17,813 bases of DNA from Cudoniella acicularis (Eukaryota > Ascomycota > Leotiomycetes > Helotiales > Helotiaceae). The position numbers and the translations under genes are program-made. Positions 8,738 to 17,813 of this stretch are shown one piece after another; the stretch's first letter is position 1, and the number at the start of each line of letters is the position of its first letter. The DNA lies in assembly GCA_013054445.1 (NCBI GenBank), contig JAAMPI010001208.1:1-17813 (forward strand). The letters are read 5' to 3'. Under the pieces are notes generated by a model that worked only from the letters and a program-made list of their open reading frames with translations, did not search any database and was not told where the DNA came from.

Positions 8738-10008
8738 TCTTAGGCCGTATTTTCTTATTTATATATTATAAATCTTTAGGCAAGTCATTAAATCGTGGCT
8801 ATATAGCGTTATAAATCCGAAGGATAGAGTTTGATTTTATAGATATTTAGAGATATTAATTTTATAGGAACTCCCTACTATCGAATAGACCCTAGCCTTA
8901 TATTTAAATATTCTCTACGGCCGAAGCCTAAGACATATTTCGTTATTAAACGCTATTTTTATATTTTCTTAGAACCGTATATAAGTATATACGTAGAGCG
9001 AGGCAACCAGATCTAAGTATATACGCTATATCGATAGCCGGAACGTCGGGAGCCTACCCTAGGGTCGTATACGGCGTAGTGGCACTTTTAGTATCTACCT
9101 TACTAGCCTGCCTTCCCTGTTCTAGAGCCCGCACCCTATACTATTTAACATAGCCCCTCGTTTAACTTCCCCTACCTTTATTCCCTTAAATAGTTTCGTT
9201 ATACTCGTAACTCTAACTATTAATTCTAATTATATATAACTATACGCAAATAGAATTCCTTTACGGTTATATCCGATATACTATTCGTATATAGTATATA
9301 AACTACGAAGCGACCTACAAACACTGTCCCCTAAACGTTGTCGCTATAGAGCTTAGGTATGTTAAATAAATTAGAGTATCTTCTAGACCTAATAAGAAAT
9401 AAAGACTAGACGAACGCTATAGTGACTGCTATACCCTAGCTTACTATCTTATATCATATATAAAGTTTAGATCACGCCCCGGTTATTATAACCACTTATT
9501 TAATCTCCTTAAATCGGAATCGACACTTATTTAATAGGTTTGTTTTATATGTTACTACGGGCCTTATTAGTATATCTTCGAGTATAAATACTATAAGTTA
9601 ACGACTTGTCGACCCTATATAAACAAAGTTTAGATGTCACGCCGTTTTATTTGTTTAAGTACGTATATAATCAGTCTTATTACGCTGATTATTATTTTCC
9701 CTCTAGCTTGATTATAACTGATATGTTCTTAAGGAAAGATCTAGTAAGGATAGTGTCGTTCGTGCTATAATAAAGTAATAGATAAAGATAAATAGTTTAG
9801 ATCTAGGTTTAGATAATATAATAATAATATAGAATAAGGTTAACCTACTCTATATTATCTAAGCCTTCTATAAAATCATTTTATATAGATTGTCTTACGA
9901 ACTACTTTACTAATATATTAATTATTATACGCTATTACTAAGGTAGTTATATAATAGTAAAAGAAAGTCTAATAACTTAATACGCGACTTTTATTTTTAG
10001 TAGGAAGG
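8738..10008. other. RIP-degraded AT-rich tract, no identified gene
   Basis: TpA-rich and CpA-poor throughout. A minus-strand frame from about 9660 to 8750 stays in one register with stops mostly TAA/TAG plus a few TGA, so it may be a degraded coding region, but nothing in it resembles a family I know. A string close to GTTTAGATCACGCC occurs near 9466 and again, with two extra bases, near 9630. The significance is unclear. Confidence 0.4.
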
Positions 10009-13000
10009 TTATCCCCGTGTTAAGCGAGCCCCTAGATTTTTACGAGGTAGTATAAGAGCTGTTTAAATCCGCTACCTTTTTCTTACTATAAGGTCACCCT
10101 CGGCCGACCTCTTCCTCTTCCTATAATATGCTCCCCTAAAGTGAATATCTAACTCTTGTTCTGATATCAACTCTTATATTAGATATAGTGATCCACTGAT
10201 GTTATATAGTTCTGAGTCGTCTTACTTAAAGAATATCGTAAACCTGCCGCTAAGACTTAACTCTACTCGTTTCCGAAAGTTTCTATCTTTATTAATAAAA
10301 GAACACTCGCCGACTTCTCCGGGAATAGGACAGTTATTTAAGTAAAAAGTAGCGTTTGATAGCTAATCGAGTAGTAGTTTAAATATAGGATCGCTTCGGC
10401 GTACCGAGCAGAATATAGAGCTAGTACCTATATGTTTCCTATTATATCCTTCCGGGATTAAGTCTAATTCGAAGTAGAATAAAGATATAATAGTATAATA
10501 TATTATATTATTAATAACTTTAGTTATTAAATGATCTTCCTAAGCCTTTAATTAGAGCTCAGGTATACTCTTCGTGTTGTCTAGCCTTAGTAATACGCTA
10601 TCAAACTCGGTATCGAGGCGGTGATATCTAGGATAAGTTCGGAAGATCTGTTTGACATGTTTATTACGTATTCTCTCCTAGAACATACGACATAATCTAG
10701 GAAAAGCTCTATCCTTCTAGAGACTAAAGGGACTAGTTACTAATATAGATAGCTTATCGCTATTCGCACGCGGGGTACCGGTATCTAGCGAGACTATAAA
10801 ATCAGGCTCTTTAGCTAGTAGGGACATAGCTACTATCTCTAAAAGCGCCGAGATAAGCGGGTCATTCTCGAGAGGTCCTACGTCTTAGAACGTGCCGACC
10901 CTATCTATTTGTTTAGGTAGGAAAATCCTATAGAATACGGTCAGTCATACGAGACATTAGAGGGGAGAGGAGCGTAGTAAACCCAGGTACTACTAAGGCA
11001 GATCTTATACTATAATTTATATTAGTTAAGAAGGTAAAAGAAAGACTAAGTGATTACTTGTATTTCCTAAAGTAGTACTCTACTATAGCCGTCTTCCGGC
11101 CGTATAACGTGATATCCTACTACTAATTAGTTTGGCAAATAGAATAGTTCCTAAAGACTTACCTTAATCTAGGCCTCGGGTTCCTATACCGTTATAGTTT
11201 GTGAAAATATAGCTCGACGGTTCGCGGATAGTAGTAACGGGCAAACCTACTCGAATACCTATAGAAGTTGCGTATAAGTAGTCTAATATAGTCTTTTCTT
11301 TTCCGAATACTACTTATAATACGGCCTCGATATTTTCTACTAAGTATAAACTATTCGCTCGAAACGACTTTAAAAGTATATATATACTAGATAGGAGGCG
11401 TATACGGGATAGGATAGGGATACGAGATAGGATAAGGGATAGGATATTAGATATAATAGGGATAAAAACTTGTCGAGGTTTAAAAATAAGATCTACTAAC
11501 TTTATAAATACTTTTATAGAGTCATCGATAGACGAGCCGTTAAGGAACATGTCTATAATAATCAAGCCCCCTAGGTATATTAGTATAGAGTCTTTTAAGA
11601 TCCTGACGAATTGACGTACCTAAACTAATACTAAATACGACTTTAAAAAACTTTTATAGTAATATCCGTAGCCTAATATAGTCTTCTATTCTTTTTATAT
11701 ACTTTAGAGGTAAGACGCCTCGTGTCCCTCCTCTATCGATATATAGGACCCCCCCTACTCTAATAGTAGGAGGATAGATCTTTACGACTACCTCTTTAAG
11801 TATCTCGACTCTATAGAGGAAATATCGATAGACTCTAAAGATCTAGGGGTCGTCTATATAGTACTCTCCGAATACTAAAACATAGTTTTCGTAGACAATA
11901 TGTCTATATAGTAAGCTATACTAAGGTCTACGGCGCAAGCAAACAAGACAGGTAGTACTACTCTAGATACTACGCTACCGATCCTTAAAAACTCTAAGGT
12001 TATCTCTATAGATCTCTAAGGAAGGCTTCCCCTAGTTACGGCTAGATTACTTAAAAAGTTCTCGTAGCCGGCTTTCGACCTTACTAATAAAGCTACTTCA
12101 GAAGATCATATCTCGAGATCCTTTAAAGGCCATCACTCTAGACTCACTCACCTAGTAAAATACGTCCCTATATAAGGTCCGAAACACGTCCTTAGGCTTA
12201 AACACTAGATCGAAAATTAGATTTTATAAATATTCGGAAAAGTAACTATAGCTTATTATAAGTGTCTAGAAGATAATTGTCTAGGAGGATACTCGAAGCG
12301 ATAATAGGGACTATAAACTCAGTTAGCTCCTTTACTGACTTTATATACTTTAAGAAGATAGATAGATACTTAGCTAAGTCTTTAATAATAGGATTATACT
12401 TCTTTAAGGCCTTAATAAAATCGAATAGGCCTTCGAAGGTTTAAGAAAAGTAATCGTAAGCGTATCGGAAAAGAGTAGCGAAATGCGTTATAAAGAATAA
12501 AGTACGGGCGTCTTCTCTATTCCTTCGTACTTTATCCGATCTATTTAAGAGACACTCCTTTAGGCGTCTATATCGAGCTTTAGAAGAGACTTTATAATCT
12601 AGGAGAAGAGCGACGACTTAAATGTCCGAGATCTATTTAGATAGCTCGTATGTCGTTTCCTCTCTTAGTAACTAGAGAAAGGCCTTTCTAGCCTCTTTCT
12701 TTTCGTAGGCTCTTAGACGTATCTTGTCGGTCACGATGATTACTCTAGGATACGTGCTTCTTAGAAGCGTCGACGACTAGCCTTTCTCTAGCCATACGGC
12801 CAAGCGGCGCGCGATCTGTCTAAAACCCCTAAGGTTAGTAGAAAAGAAGTAAAAGACGTCTATAAAGGGTAAAAGGAGGTAGGAATAAATACTATCTATA
12901 GTTCTATCTAGAGTAATACGCGAGTCTATTATAGGTCTTAGTAAGGCTCGTCTTATTGTTTCGTAACATTTCTCTACCGAAGGTACTTTAGTCCTTAAGC

Positions 13001-13610
13001 CCTGTTTAGGGAAGTCACTATCCGTAATAAGGATAGGCCTACTATAGAAAATACTAGAGGCGTTAAGGTAAAGATATATTTCGCCGACATATCGTTTACT
13101 TCTAAACTTCCGAACCTTCTTTGTTCCGAATAGCTCTTAAAGAGCTAGTGACTTTAATATATTATCGATTAGTACGAAAAGGCTAGGCTACTACGTGTCT
13201 AGATCCTATAAGTGATAAGTAAGCGTCTAAAGCCTGTCAGATTTAAGAAAGGAAGTCTTATTATTATATGTCCTAAAACTAAGCTAGTGGCTATAGTTAT
13301 AGCGCTTTATAGTTAATAAAGTAGCTAGATACTAGAAGTAAAGATACTACTTTTTAGGATAAATAATATAAGATTTATATAACGAAGACAAAAAGGGGAA
13401 TCGAAATAAGCTCTTAGGCGAAGCCAAATTCGGCTCCTAGTTAAGATCACTAGTAGGCCCTATCTATTTTAGGAAATATAGTAGCCAGAATAGGACCCTC
13501 TTAGAAGGGAGCTAAAATTAGATCTAGGAGTACCGAATTAGCTTAATAATCCCGGTAAATATGTTTATAGAGTCTTAAACCTGCCTATATCGTATCGGTA
13601 GATTTAAGTA
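10009..13610 (-). pseudogene. Patatin-like phospholipase (PNPLA) with N-terminal extension, RIP-mutated
   Basis: Minus-strand remains of a large fungal patatin-like lipid acyl hydrolase. Order: an N-terminal region (KVPSVEKCYETIRRALL near 12980; RVIIVTDK near 12745), a Cys-rich segment beginning CLVC (11939-11950), then the PNPLA domain. In it the oxyanion loop reads DRGGTRG (11717-11737; the first Gly is now Arg), the nucleophile elbow reads SISLG (Ser codon 11624-11626; expected GISSG), and the second catalytic Asp is kept in DVGPLENDP (10882-10884). Downstream come FIVSLDTGTPR and TYPRYHRLDTEFD. Four introns remain with GT-AG ends: 11571-11619, 11117-11162, 11010-11057, 10928-10982, most with CTAAT or CTGAC branch sites. 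Breaks are TAA/TAG at Gln/Trp positions plus Gly-to-Arg/Ser, Ala-to-Val and Ser-to-Leu changes, all RIP-type. The 5' end beyond 13610 is unresolved because the frame shifts near a run of nine A (13619-13627). It would not make a working enzyme. Confidence 0.85.
11395..11455. repeat. Short tandem GGGATA/GGATA-type array
   Basis: About ten irregular copies of GGATA, GGGATA or GAGATA. They lie inside the degraded patatin gene, where the minus strand reads a run of LSRIPILSRI-type codons. This is probably a simple-sequence tract in a low-complexity loop of the protein, not a telomeric repeat. Confidence 0.5.
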
Positions 13611-13769
13611 CTATAAGGAAAAAAAAACGCTTTTATAATAGATTATTAACGTTCTTCGAAATTTAGACACTCTCGATAGTCTACTCCGGCCTCGAGTTCT
13701 TCGACTCCGAGACATATTTGTTCCCGCTATAGTAAGTCCCGATCGAAGAGATATTATAATCATTATCCT

Positions 13770-14800
13770 CTACTACTAGGCCAGGTTCCGGAACCTGATA
13801 TCTACTTAAGGTCAAAGTGCGTAACGGCAATTAATAATATCTTAAGACCGCTATATCAGGTGATTATATACGAGACCTATTATCACTACTACTCTAGTTC
13901 GGGGCTAGAAGAACCGCCGCCAAGTTATACCGCTAGGGAATTACGACGGGATCTCTCTCCTATACGGGAGGAGTCACCTCCTCCGAGGGACATCAGTTCC
14001 GGGCCGGAAGAAACCTCTTTAAATTATACGACTGGTAAACTATCCGGGGAAAGTTCTCTAGCTAGACGAGTAGAATTGCCAGACAACAGGTGTTCGAGAA
14101 GACAGGCATTTAGGAGGCTCTCTCAAATACCGGAGAAATCACCACCTCCGGTGAATTTCCTAAACAAGCCTACGTTATAGAAAACGAAGTAGGAGGTAAG
14201 AGGATTAGATAGACGGATAGCTCGTATATATTATAATATAAGATTTGCTTCCTTAGAAATTACTTTACTATTATATAACTACTTAGGCGTATAATAATAT
14301 AACAAACTTGATAATAGAAGCTTAAGATAATATCGCTATAACGTCTATCCCTACGTAGCGGAAAACCCTACGTGCCGGAACGACTTTATAGTTTAGGGGT
14401 CTTAAATCTCTATTATATAAATATATAAAGCTATAATTAGTTTGCTCTTGTTCTTTAGCTATTTCTCTATAAGGATTCAGTTTAGAGTAAGAAAATACTA
14501 TAATTATAGTTATATTATTGATTGTCCCGTCGGCCGCGTTAAAAGTCTTTTCTACTGTTCCCCCCTGCTCTATTATAACTATTGGCCTGTTTCTAAATTT
14601 CGGGACCCTAGAATAAAGCTCTTATCAAGAAAGAATATAGCTCTAAGTTTTGAAGATATAGAGTATAAGGAAACCTAGTGCCGGATTTATCCGGACAAAG
14701 TAGAGGAGGTATATAATACGCCAAGCATCTTAATAAGCGAAGAAAGTGCTTATATAATATTATATTTATAGCTCCGCTAAATTAATCGTATTATATTAGA
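13770..14800 (+). pseudogene. Possible degraded coding frame of unknown function
   Basis: One plus-strand frame keeps register from about 13770 to about 14800. An open part at 13860-14180 contains repeated acidic/proline pieces (GLEEPPPSYTARELRRDLSP, REESPPPRD, EKSPPPVNF), and another open part at 14442-14678 ends LSFEDIEYKET. Between and after them, stops are TAA/TAG, consistent with RIP of Gln codons. No ATG start is evident and no domain is recognised. The antisense strand of 14200-14800 is almost as plausible, so strand and even coding status are uncertain. It lies between the 5' side of the patatin relic and the Fot1-like element. Confidence 0.3.
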
Positions 14801-14811
14801 TATTATACGAA

Positions 14812-14857
14812 ACTTACGTAAAGTGTGGCGTTAAAAACTTACGTGAGATGTGGCGTT
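14812..14857. repeat. Pair of 21-bp direct repeats upstream of the Fot1-like ORF
   Basis: ACTTACGTAAAGTGTGGCGTT (split here as ACTTACGT/AAAG/TGTGGCGTT) at 14812-14832 and a copy at 14837-14857 with GAGA in the middle: 18 of 21 bases match, 25-bp spacing. They sit about 110 bp before the transposase start, where terminal or subterminal transposase-binding repeats of a Tc1/mariner-pogo element are expected. No inverted counterpart was found downstream of the ORF. Confidence 0.5.
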
Positions 14858-14966
14858 ATTCTAGAAGTTTCTATAAGCAGCCACGTACGTGTCCGCTTCT
14901 ACACGAAGCCACTAAGTCGTTCTAATCCCTATCCTATCTCCATGTAAGGTACGGAGGTAATGCTTT

Positions 14967-16724
14967 ATGAGCGACCGCGCTAGTAAAGCCCTGGCAGAGG
15001 CCTCCCTACCAGGAGAGCCTCGAACATACGATACTAGGTCAAAACGTAGTAGAGTCCCTCTGACTACCCTTTACTATCGCGATCATAGGCGGCCCTCGAG
15101 AGAAGAGAAGGCCTAGGGCCAACAGTATCTTACTCTATCGGAAGAGAAAGCCCTCGAAAAGTATTTGAAACTGATAGCTGACCTCGAGAATCCTATGCGA
15201 ATCAAGTGCCTGCCTACCCTCGCCTTTAGTATCGCCCGCCAGCGTTCGACGAATAAAGTAGCCAAGCCTCTAAGCAAGAACTGGCCTTAAGGCTTCCAGA
15301 AGCGTCATCTAGCACTTAGATCACGACGAGTAAGGGCGATGGCCTAGGAACGCCACGAGAATAACATCTATAATAAGATAACACATTAGTTTAAGGTGAT
15401 CGTAGAGGTATTATAAGATCCGGCTATCCTCGCCGAGAACGTCTATAACATAGACGAGACTAGAGTCATGCTATACATGCTTGGCTCTATCAAGGTCTTA
15501 ATAAGTAGGGACGACCCGCGAGACTATAGAGGCGCGAGCGTCAAGCGCACGATAGTTACCGCCATCGAATATATCAGTACAAATAGTAGGTCTTTGTTAC
15601 TAATGATCATCTGGCTAGCCATAACCTATCGAAGTAACTGGACCACGTTCCCTACCCCTAGATGGCACTATACGTGCTCCGAATCTAGGTATACCGACTC
15701 TAAGATTAGCTTAGAGTGGCTTAAGCGCGTTTTTGATCCCTAAACGAGAGAACAGGCTAACTAGAAACCCCGGGTGCTGATTTGTGACGGCTTCGGGACG
15801 TACGAGACCCTCGAAGCCTTAGAGTTTTGTTTCGAAAACAACATCATCCTATGTCGCCTCCCCTCCCACACCTCCTACAAGCTCTAGCCATGCGACGTCG
15901 GAGTGTTCGCCCTCTTAAAGGCAGCCTACCGCGACGAGGCTAAGAAGCTATTCTAAGGAGGGGCAAATATAGTCGGCAAGTAGCATTTCACCTCTCTATA
16001 TAGCCCTATAAGGGAGAAGGCGTTTACGAAGAGAAATATCACGGCTATATAGGCGGCCTGTGGTTTGTTTCCGCTTAACCTAGACCGAGTCCTTAGGGTG
16101 ACCCCGAAGCCCCCCGCTTAATCAACTGTTCCGAGGGCCGATAAGATAAGGGTAGGTTCTTATCATCAAGACGAAGTACTATAAACGCCTGTGACGCTAG
16201 TGTCAGTAGAGGGTCTTGCGTCACTATATAATCTGATCAAACAGGATGCTTATACGCTTAATAGGACGAGTGTATAACGCCTGGAGAGGCATATATAGAA
16301 GCTTGTCGATGCCGCCTAGATATCCTTCGCCGAACGTGCCCTCCTCTATGATCAAAAACAGATATTGACTAGAATGAACAACGAAGCTAAGGTTCGCCGA
16401 TCAACCTAGTCACTCGTACTCGGGAAGGCGAAGGTGATGAGCTTCGAGGATATCGAGGTGGCACGAGCAGCGCGTGCTGCGAAGGAGGTCATTAAGGGCA
16501 AGGGGAAACGTGGTCGGAAGCGTAAGAGTACTATAATAGAGGCAGATAATCTAGAGCCAGACTTAGAGGCAGAAGTGGCGCGTGCTGCGGAAGAGGTCAT
16601 AAACGGCAGGCGAAAACGTGGTCGGAAGCGTAAGAGGTCTGCCCTAGAGGCAGACGAGCCAGAGCCAGAAGTGGCGCTATATACGCCAGTGCTATAGACG
16701 GCACCAGTTACGCGGATGATATGA
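14967..16724 (+). pseudogene. Fot1/pogo-like DDE transposase, RIP-mutated
   Basis: A single frame of 586 codons from ATG 14967 to TGA 16724 with 18 internal stops, all TAA or TAG, and no frameshift. The N-terminal half has a Tc5/CENP-B-type DNA-binding region (LSEEKALEKYLKLIADLENP, about residues 58-77). The DDE domain carries catalytic Asp 163 (YN-I-DET, with Met of NMDE changed to Ile, ATG to ATA), Asp 274 (LICDGFGTYET) and Asp 310 (PCDVGVF). The 35-residue gap between the last two is DD35D, as in Fot1-like elements. WTTFPTPRWHY and CRLPSHTSYKL are family-typical. Two C-terminal basic AT-hook or NLS-like blocks (KRGRKRK) follow within a duplicated segment (about 16450-16510 and 16575-16640: VARAA...EVI). 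The breaks fit Gln/Trp codons hit by RIP. The mutation load is lighter than in the Gypsy relic, suggesting a different RIP history. Confidence 0.9.
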
Positions 16725-16734
16725 GACTGTTATA

Positions 16735-17591
16735 CGAAAGAATAGAGAATCGATTCTTATTTCCTTTAGTTTAGATTTGGTTTTTAGAGGTAGGAAATCG
16801 GATATAGTGTTCGTAGTATTCTCGGCGTAATAGAAGAAGATAGAGTTATAGTTCGCCTATAAGTTATTAGTAAGTAGTCTTTATGTTAAGGCAGATCGTC
16901 TAACTCAAGTGTTTGACACCCGGTTCGTAAGAGCGCCTTAAGAAGTATTACGGATAGTGTTAACACTTTTATAAACACCTCTAAATTTCTATATCCTCTT
17001 AGCTACTTTAGCGTTCCACCTCTGACGATCCTAGGTGCCTTTCTTTATCTAATAACATCTCGGCACTGCGAGGACCTTCTTCCCTGTGTATTCTGTCGGG
17101 TCTATTTAAAACAAGAGGACTTTATTAGCGAATGCTCTTCCGTCGTTATCTATTTCAATAATACTAATTGCCAGTACTTCTGGATTTAGATCGTCGGCAG
17201 GGACAAGGTGATCGAATATAACTCCGTAGTAGTCGATATAGCTAAAGTAATAGGTAACGGTTAGCTAACAAGAATAGCGTACGACGTTCTTAGCAATGCC
17301 CACTTACTCTAATGGTCTTCTTCCTTCTATTGCCTATACCAAATACTTATCTCGCACGGCTAGAATACTACCCTCCTCGCCATACAGCGCCCGATGTGTA
17401 AGGCTCGCGAGCTCTAACCCTCCTGGCTACGGAAAACGCATAATCTTGTCCTATAATGTCTTCGGAAGAAGCTTCTAGATCAACTCTAGCGGCCCTTAAA
17501 TCTGAATTCTGAGTGGCTTGGTAGGTGGTGGAGGGTAGAGACGATGATGCGGGTTGTGGATGTAGGGAGGAATGAAAAGCTTAAGAGCCAT
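16735..17591 (-). pseudogene. Unknown minus-strand gene, RIP-mutated body, 3' end lost
   Basis: From ATG at 17591-17589 (MALKLFIPPYIHNPHHRLY) one minus-strand frame continues down to about 16735. A GT-AG intron at 17242-17307 (donor GTAAGT, branch GCTAAC, acceptor TTTAG) joins GRRPL-D to YIDYYGVIFDHLVPADD. Later pieces include PEVLAISIIEIDNDGRAF, IDPTEYTGKKVLAVP, RQRWNAKVAKRI and RGVYKSVNTIRN. Stops are TAA/TAG at likely Gln positions, with a TGA from a likely CGA near 16912. The first 30 codons are free of stops and rich in CpA; the rest is RIP-like. The 3' end runs into the end of the Fot1-like ORF and is probably truncated. I do not recognise the family. Start, intron and continuous register make a real former gene likely. 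Confidence 0.55.
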
Positions 17592-17813
17592 TAAGATCTG
17601 CGGGTTGCTTCTTAGTTGAGAGCTGAAGCAAAGTCGTGATAAGGCCTAAAACGCAGTGTTTGTGTGGGCGACGGAGTTGAGCTGAGCTGAAAATTCAACC
17701 TTACGGGGACCAATCATGTTCGTTGCGGGGACGTGCGTATGGTGTTTCCCGCTAAGTTACGGATTCGTATATTCAATGCGCTAGCAATGCGGGGCAAGTC
17801 ACAAGCCAAACAG
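17592..17813. promoter_or_regulatory. Upstream region of the unknown minus-strand gene
   Basis: Composition is normal, without RIP. On the minus strand it would be the promoter and 5' leader of the gene starting at 17591. A CCAAT pentamer on the plus strand (17710-17714), about 120 bp from the start codon, could be a CCAAT-box in inverted orientation. No other signal was recognised. Confidence 0.3.

Noticed and set aside
11395..11455. Interstitial telomere-like repeat
   Set aside because: Units are irregular (GGATA, GGGATA, GAGATA) and do not match TTAGGG; the stretch is coding-derived low complexity.
11314..11565. Independent 83-codon minus-strand gene
   Set aside because: It is an internal exon piece of the patatin-like pseudogene, in frame with the segments on both sides of the adjoining intron.
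10000..14800. DUF3723 or DUF3435 (Starship) genes in the RIP block
   Set aside because: I compared the degraded frames with what I know of these families and found no convincing motif; the long minus-strand frame is better explained by the patatin-like gene.
17296..17478. 60-codon plus-strand open frame
   Set aside because: It lies opposite the minus-strand gene frame and its intron, and has no features of its own.
1..17813. tRNA, rRNA genes or a CRISPR array
   Set aside because: No cloverleaf-like segment, rRNA signature or regularly spaced repeats were seen; introns and RIP indicate a fungal genome where CRISPR is not expected.

Overview
The window looks like an accessory, transposon-rich region of a filamentous ascomycete (Pezizomycotina). 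The signs are short introns of 46-70 bp with GT...CTAAC/CTAAT...AG signals, a NACHT (NLR/STAND) gene of fungal type, Fot1/pogo and Ty3/Gypsy relics, and a long tract with the classic signature of repeat-induced point mutation (RIP): CpA/TpG depleted, TpA in excess, CpG largely kept, and reading frames broken almost only by TAA/TAG at former Gln or Trp codons. All identifications come from reading translations by eye; no database search was possible.

Layout. (1) 83-882: an apparently intact six-exon gene for a four-TM MARVEL-like membrane protein, including a 13-nt micro-exon. (2) 1242-1455: a 214-bp MITE with 18-bp perfect terminal inverted repeats and an 8-bp target duplication (hAT-like). 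(3) about 1953-4045: an NLR (NACHT) pseudogene, hardly touched by RIP, carrying nonsense codons and a frameshift, and cut at 4045/4046 by a second terminus of the same hAT-like family. (4) about 4190-17490: a block of RIP-degraded DNA of uneven severity. It holds a truncated minus-strand Ty3/Gypsy pol (4200-6575), a pair of 140-bp LTRs bounding a short internal domain with repeated modules (6576-7843), an unknown degenerate plus-strand frame (7844-8737), a minus-strand patatin-like phospholipase pseudogene that still shows four introns (10009-13610), a second unknown frame (about 13770-14800) and a Fot1-like transposase with 18 in-frame stops (14967-16724). (5) 16735-17591: the remains of a minus-strand gene of unknown function whose first codons are not RIP-mutated while the rest is, so the right edge of the RIP block lies inside it. 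(6) 17592-17813: ordinary upstream sequence.

Only the MARVEL-like gene appears functional. The region reads as a graveyard in which transposons nested beside and into host genes, and RIP then mutated both transposons and genes. An NLR and a patatin-like phospholipase in one RIP-affected block recalls the cargo of fungal giant transposons (Starships), but no DUF3435 captain recombinase was recognised, so that link is only a hypothesis.
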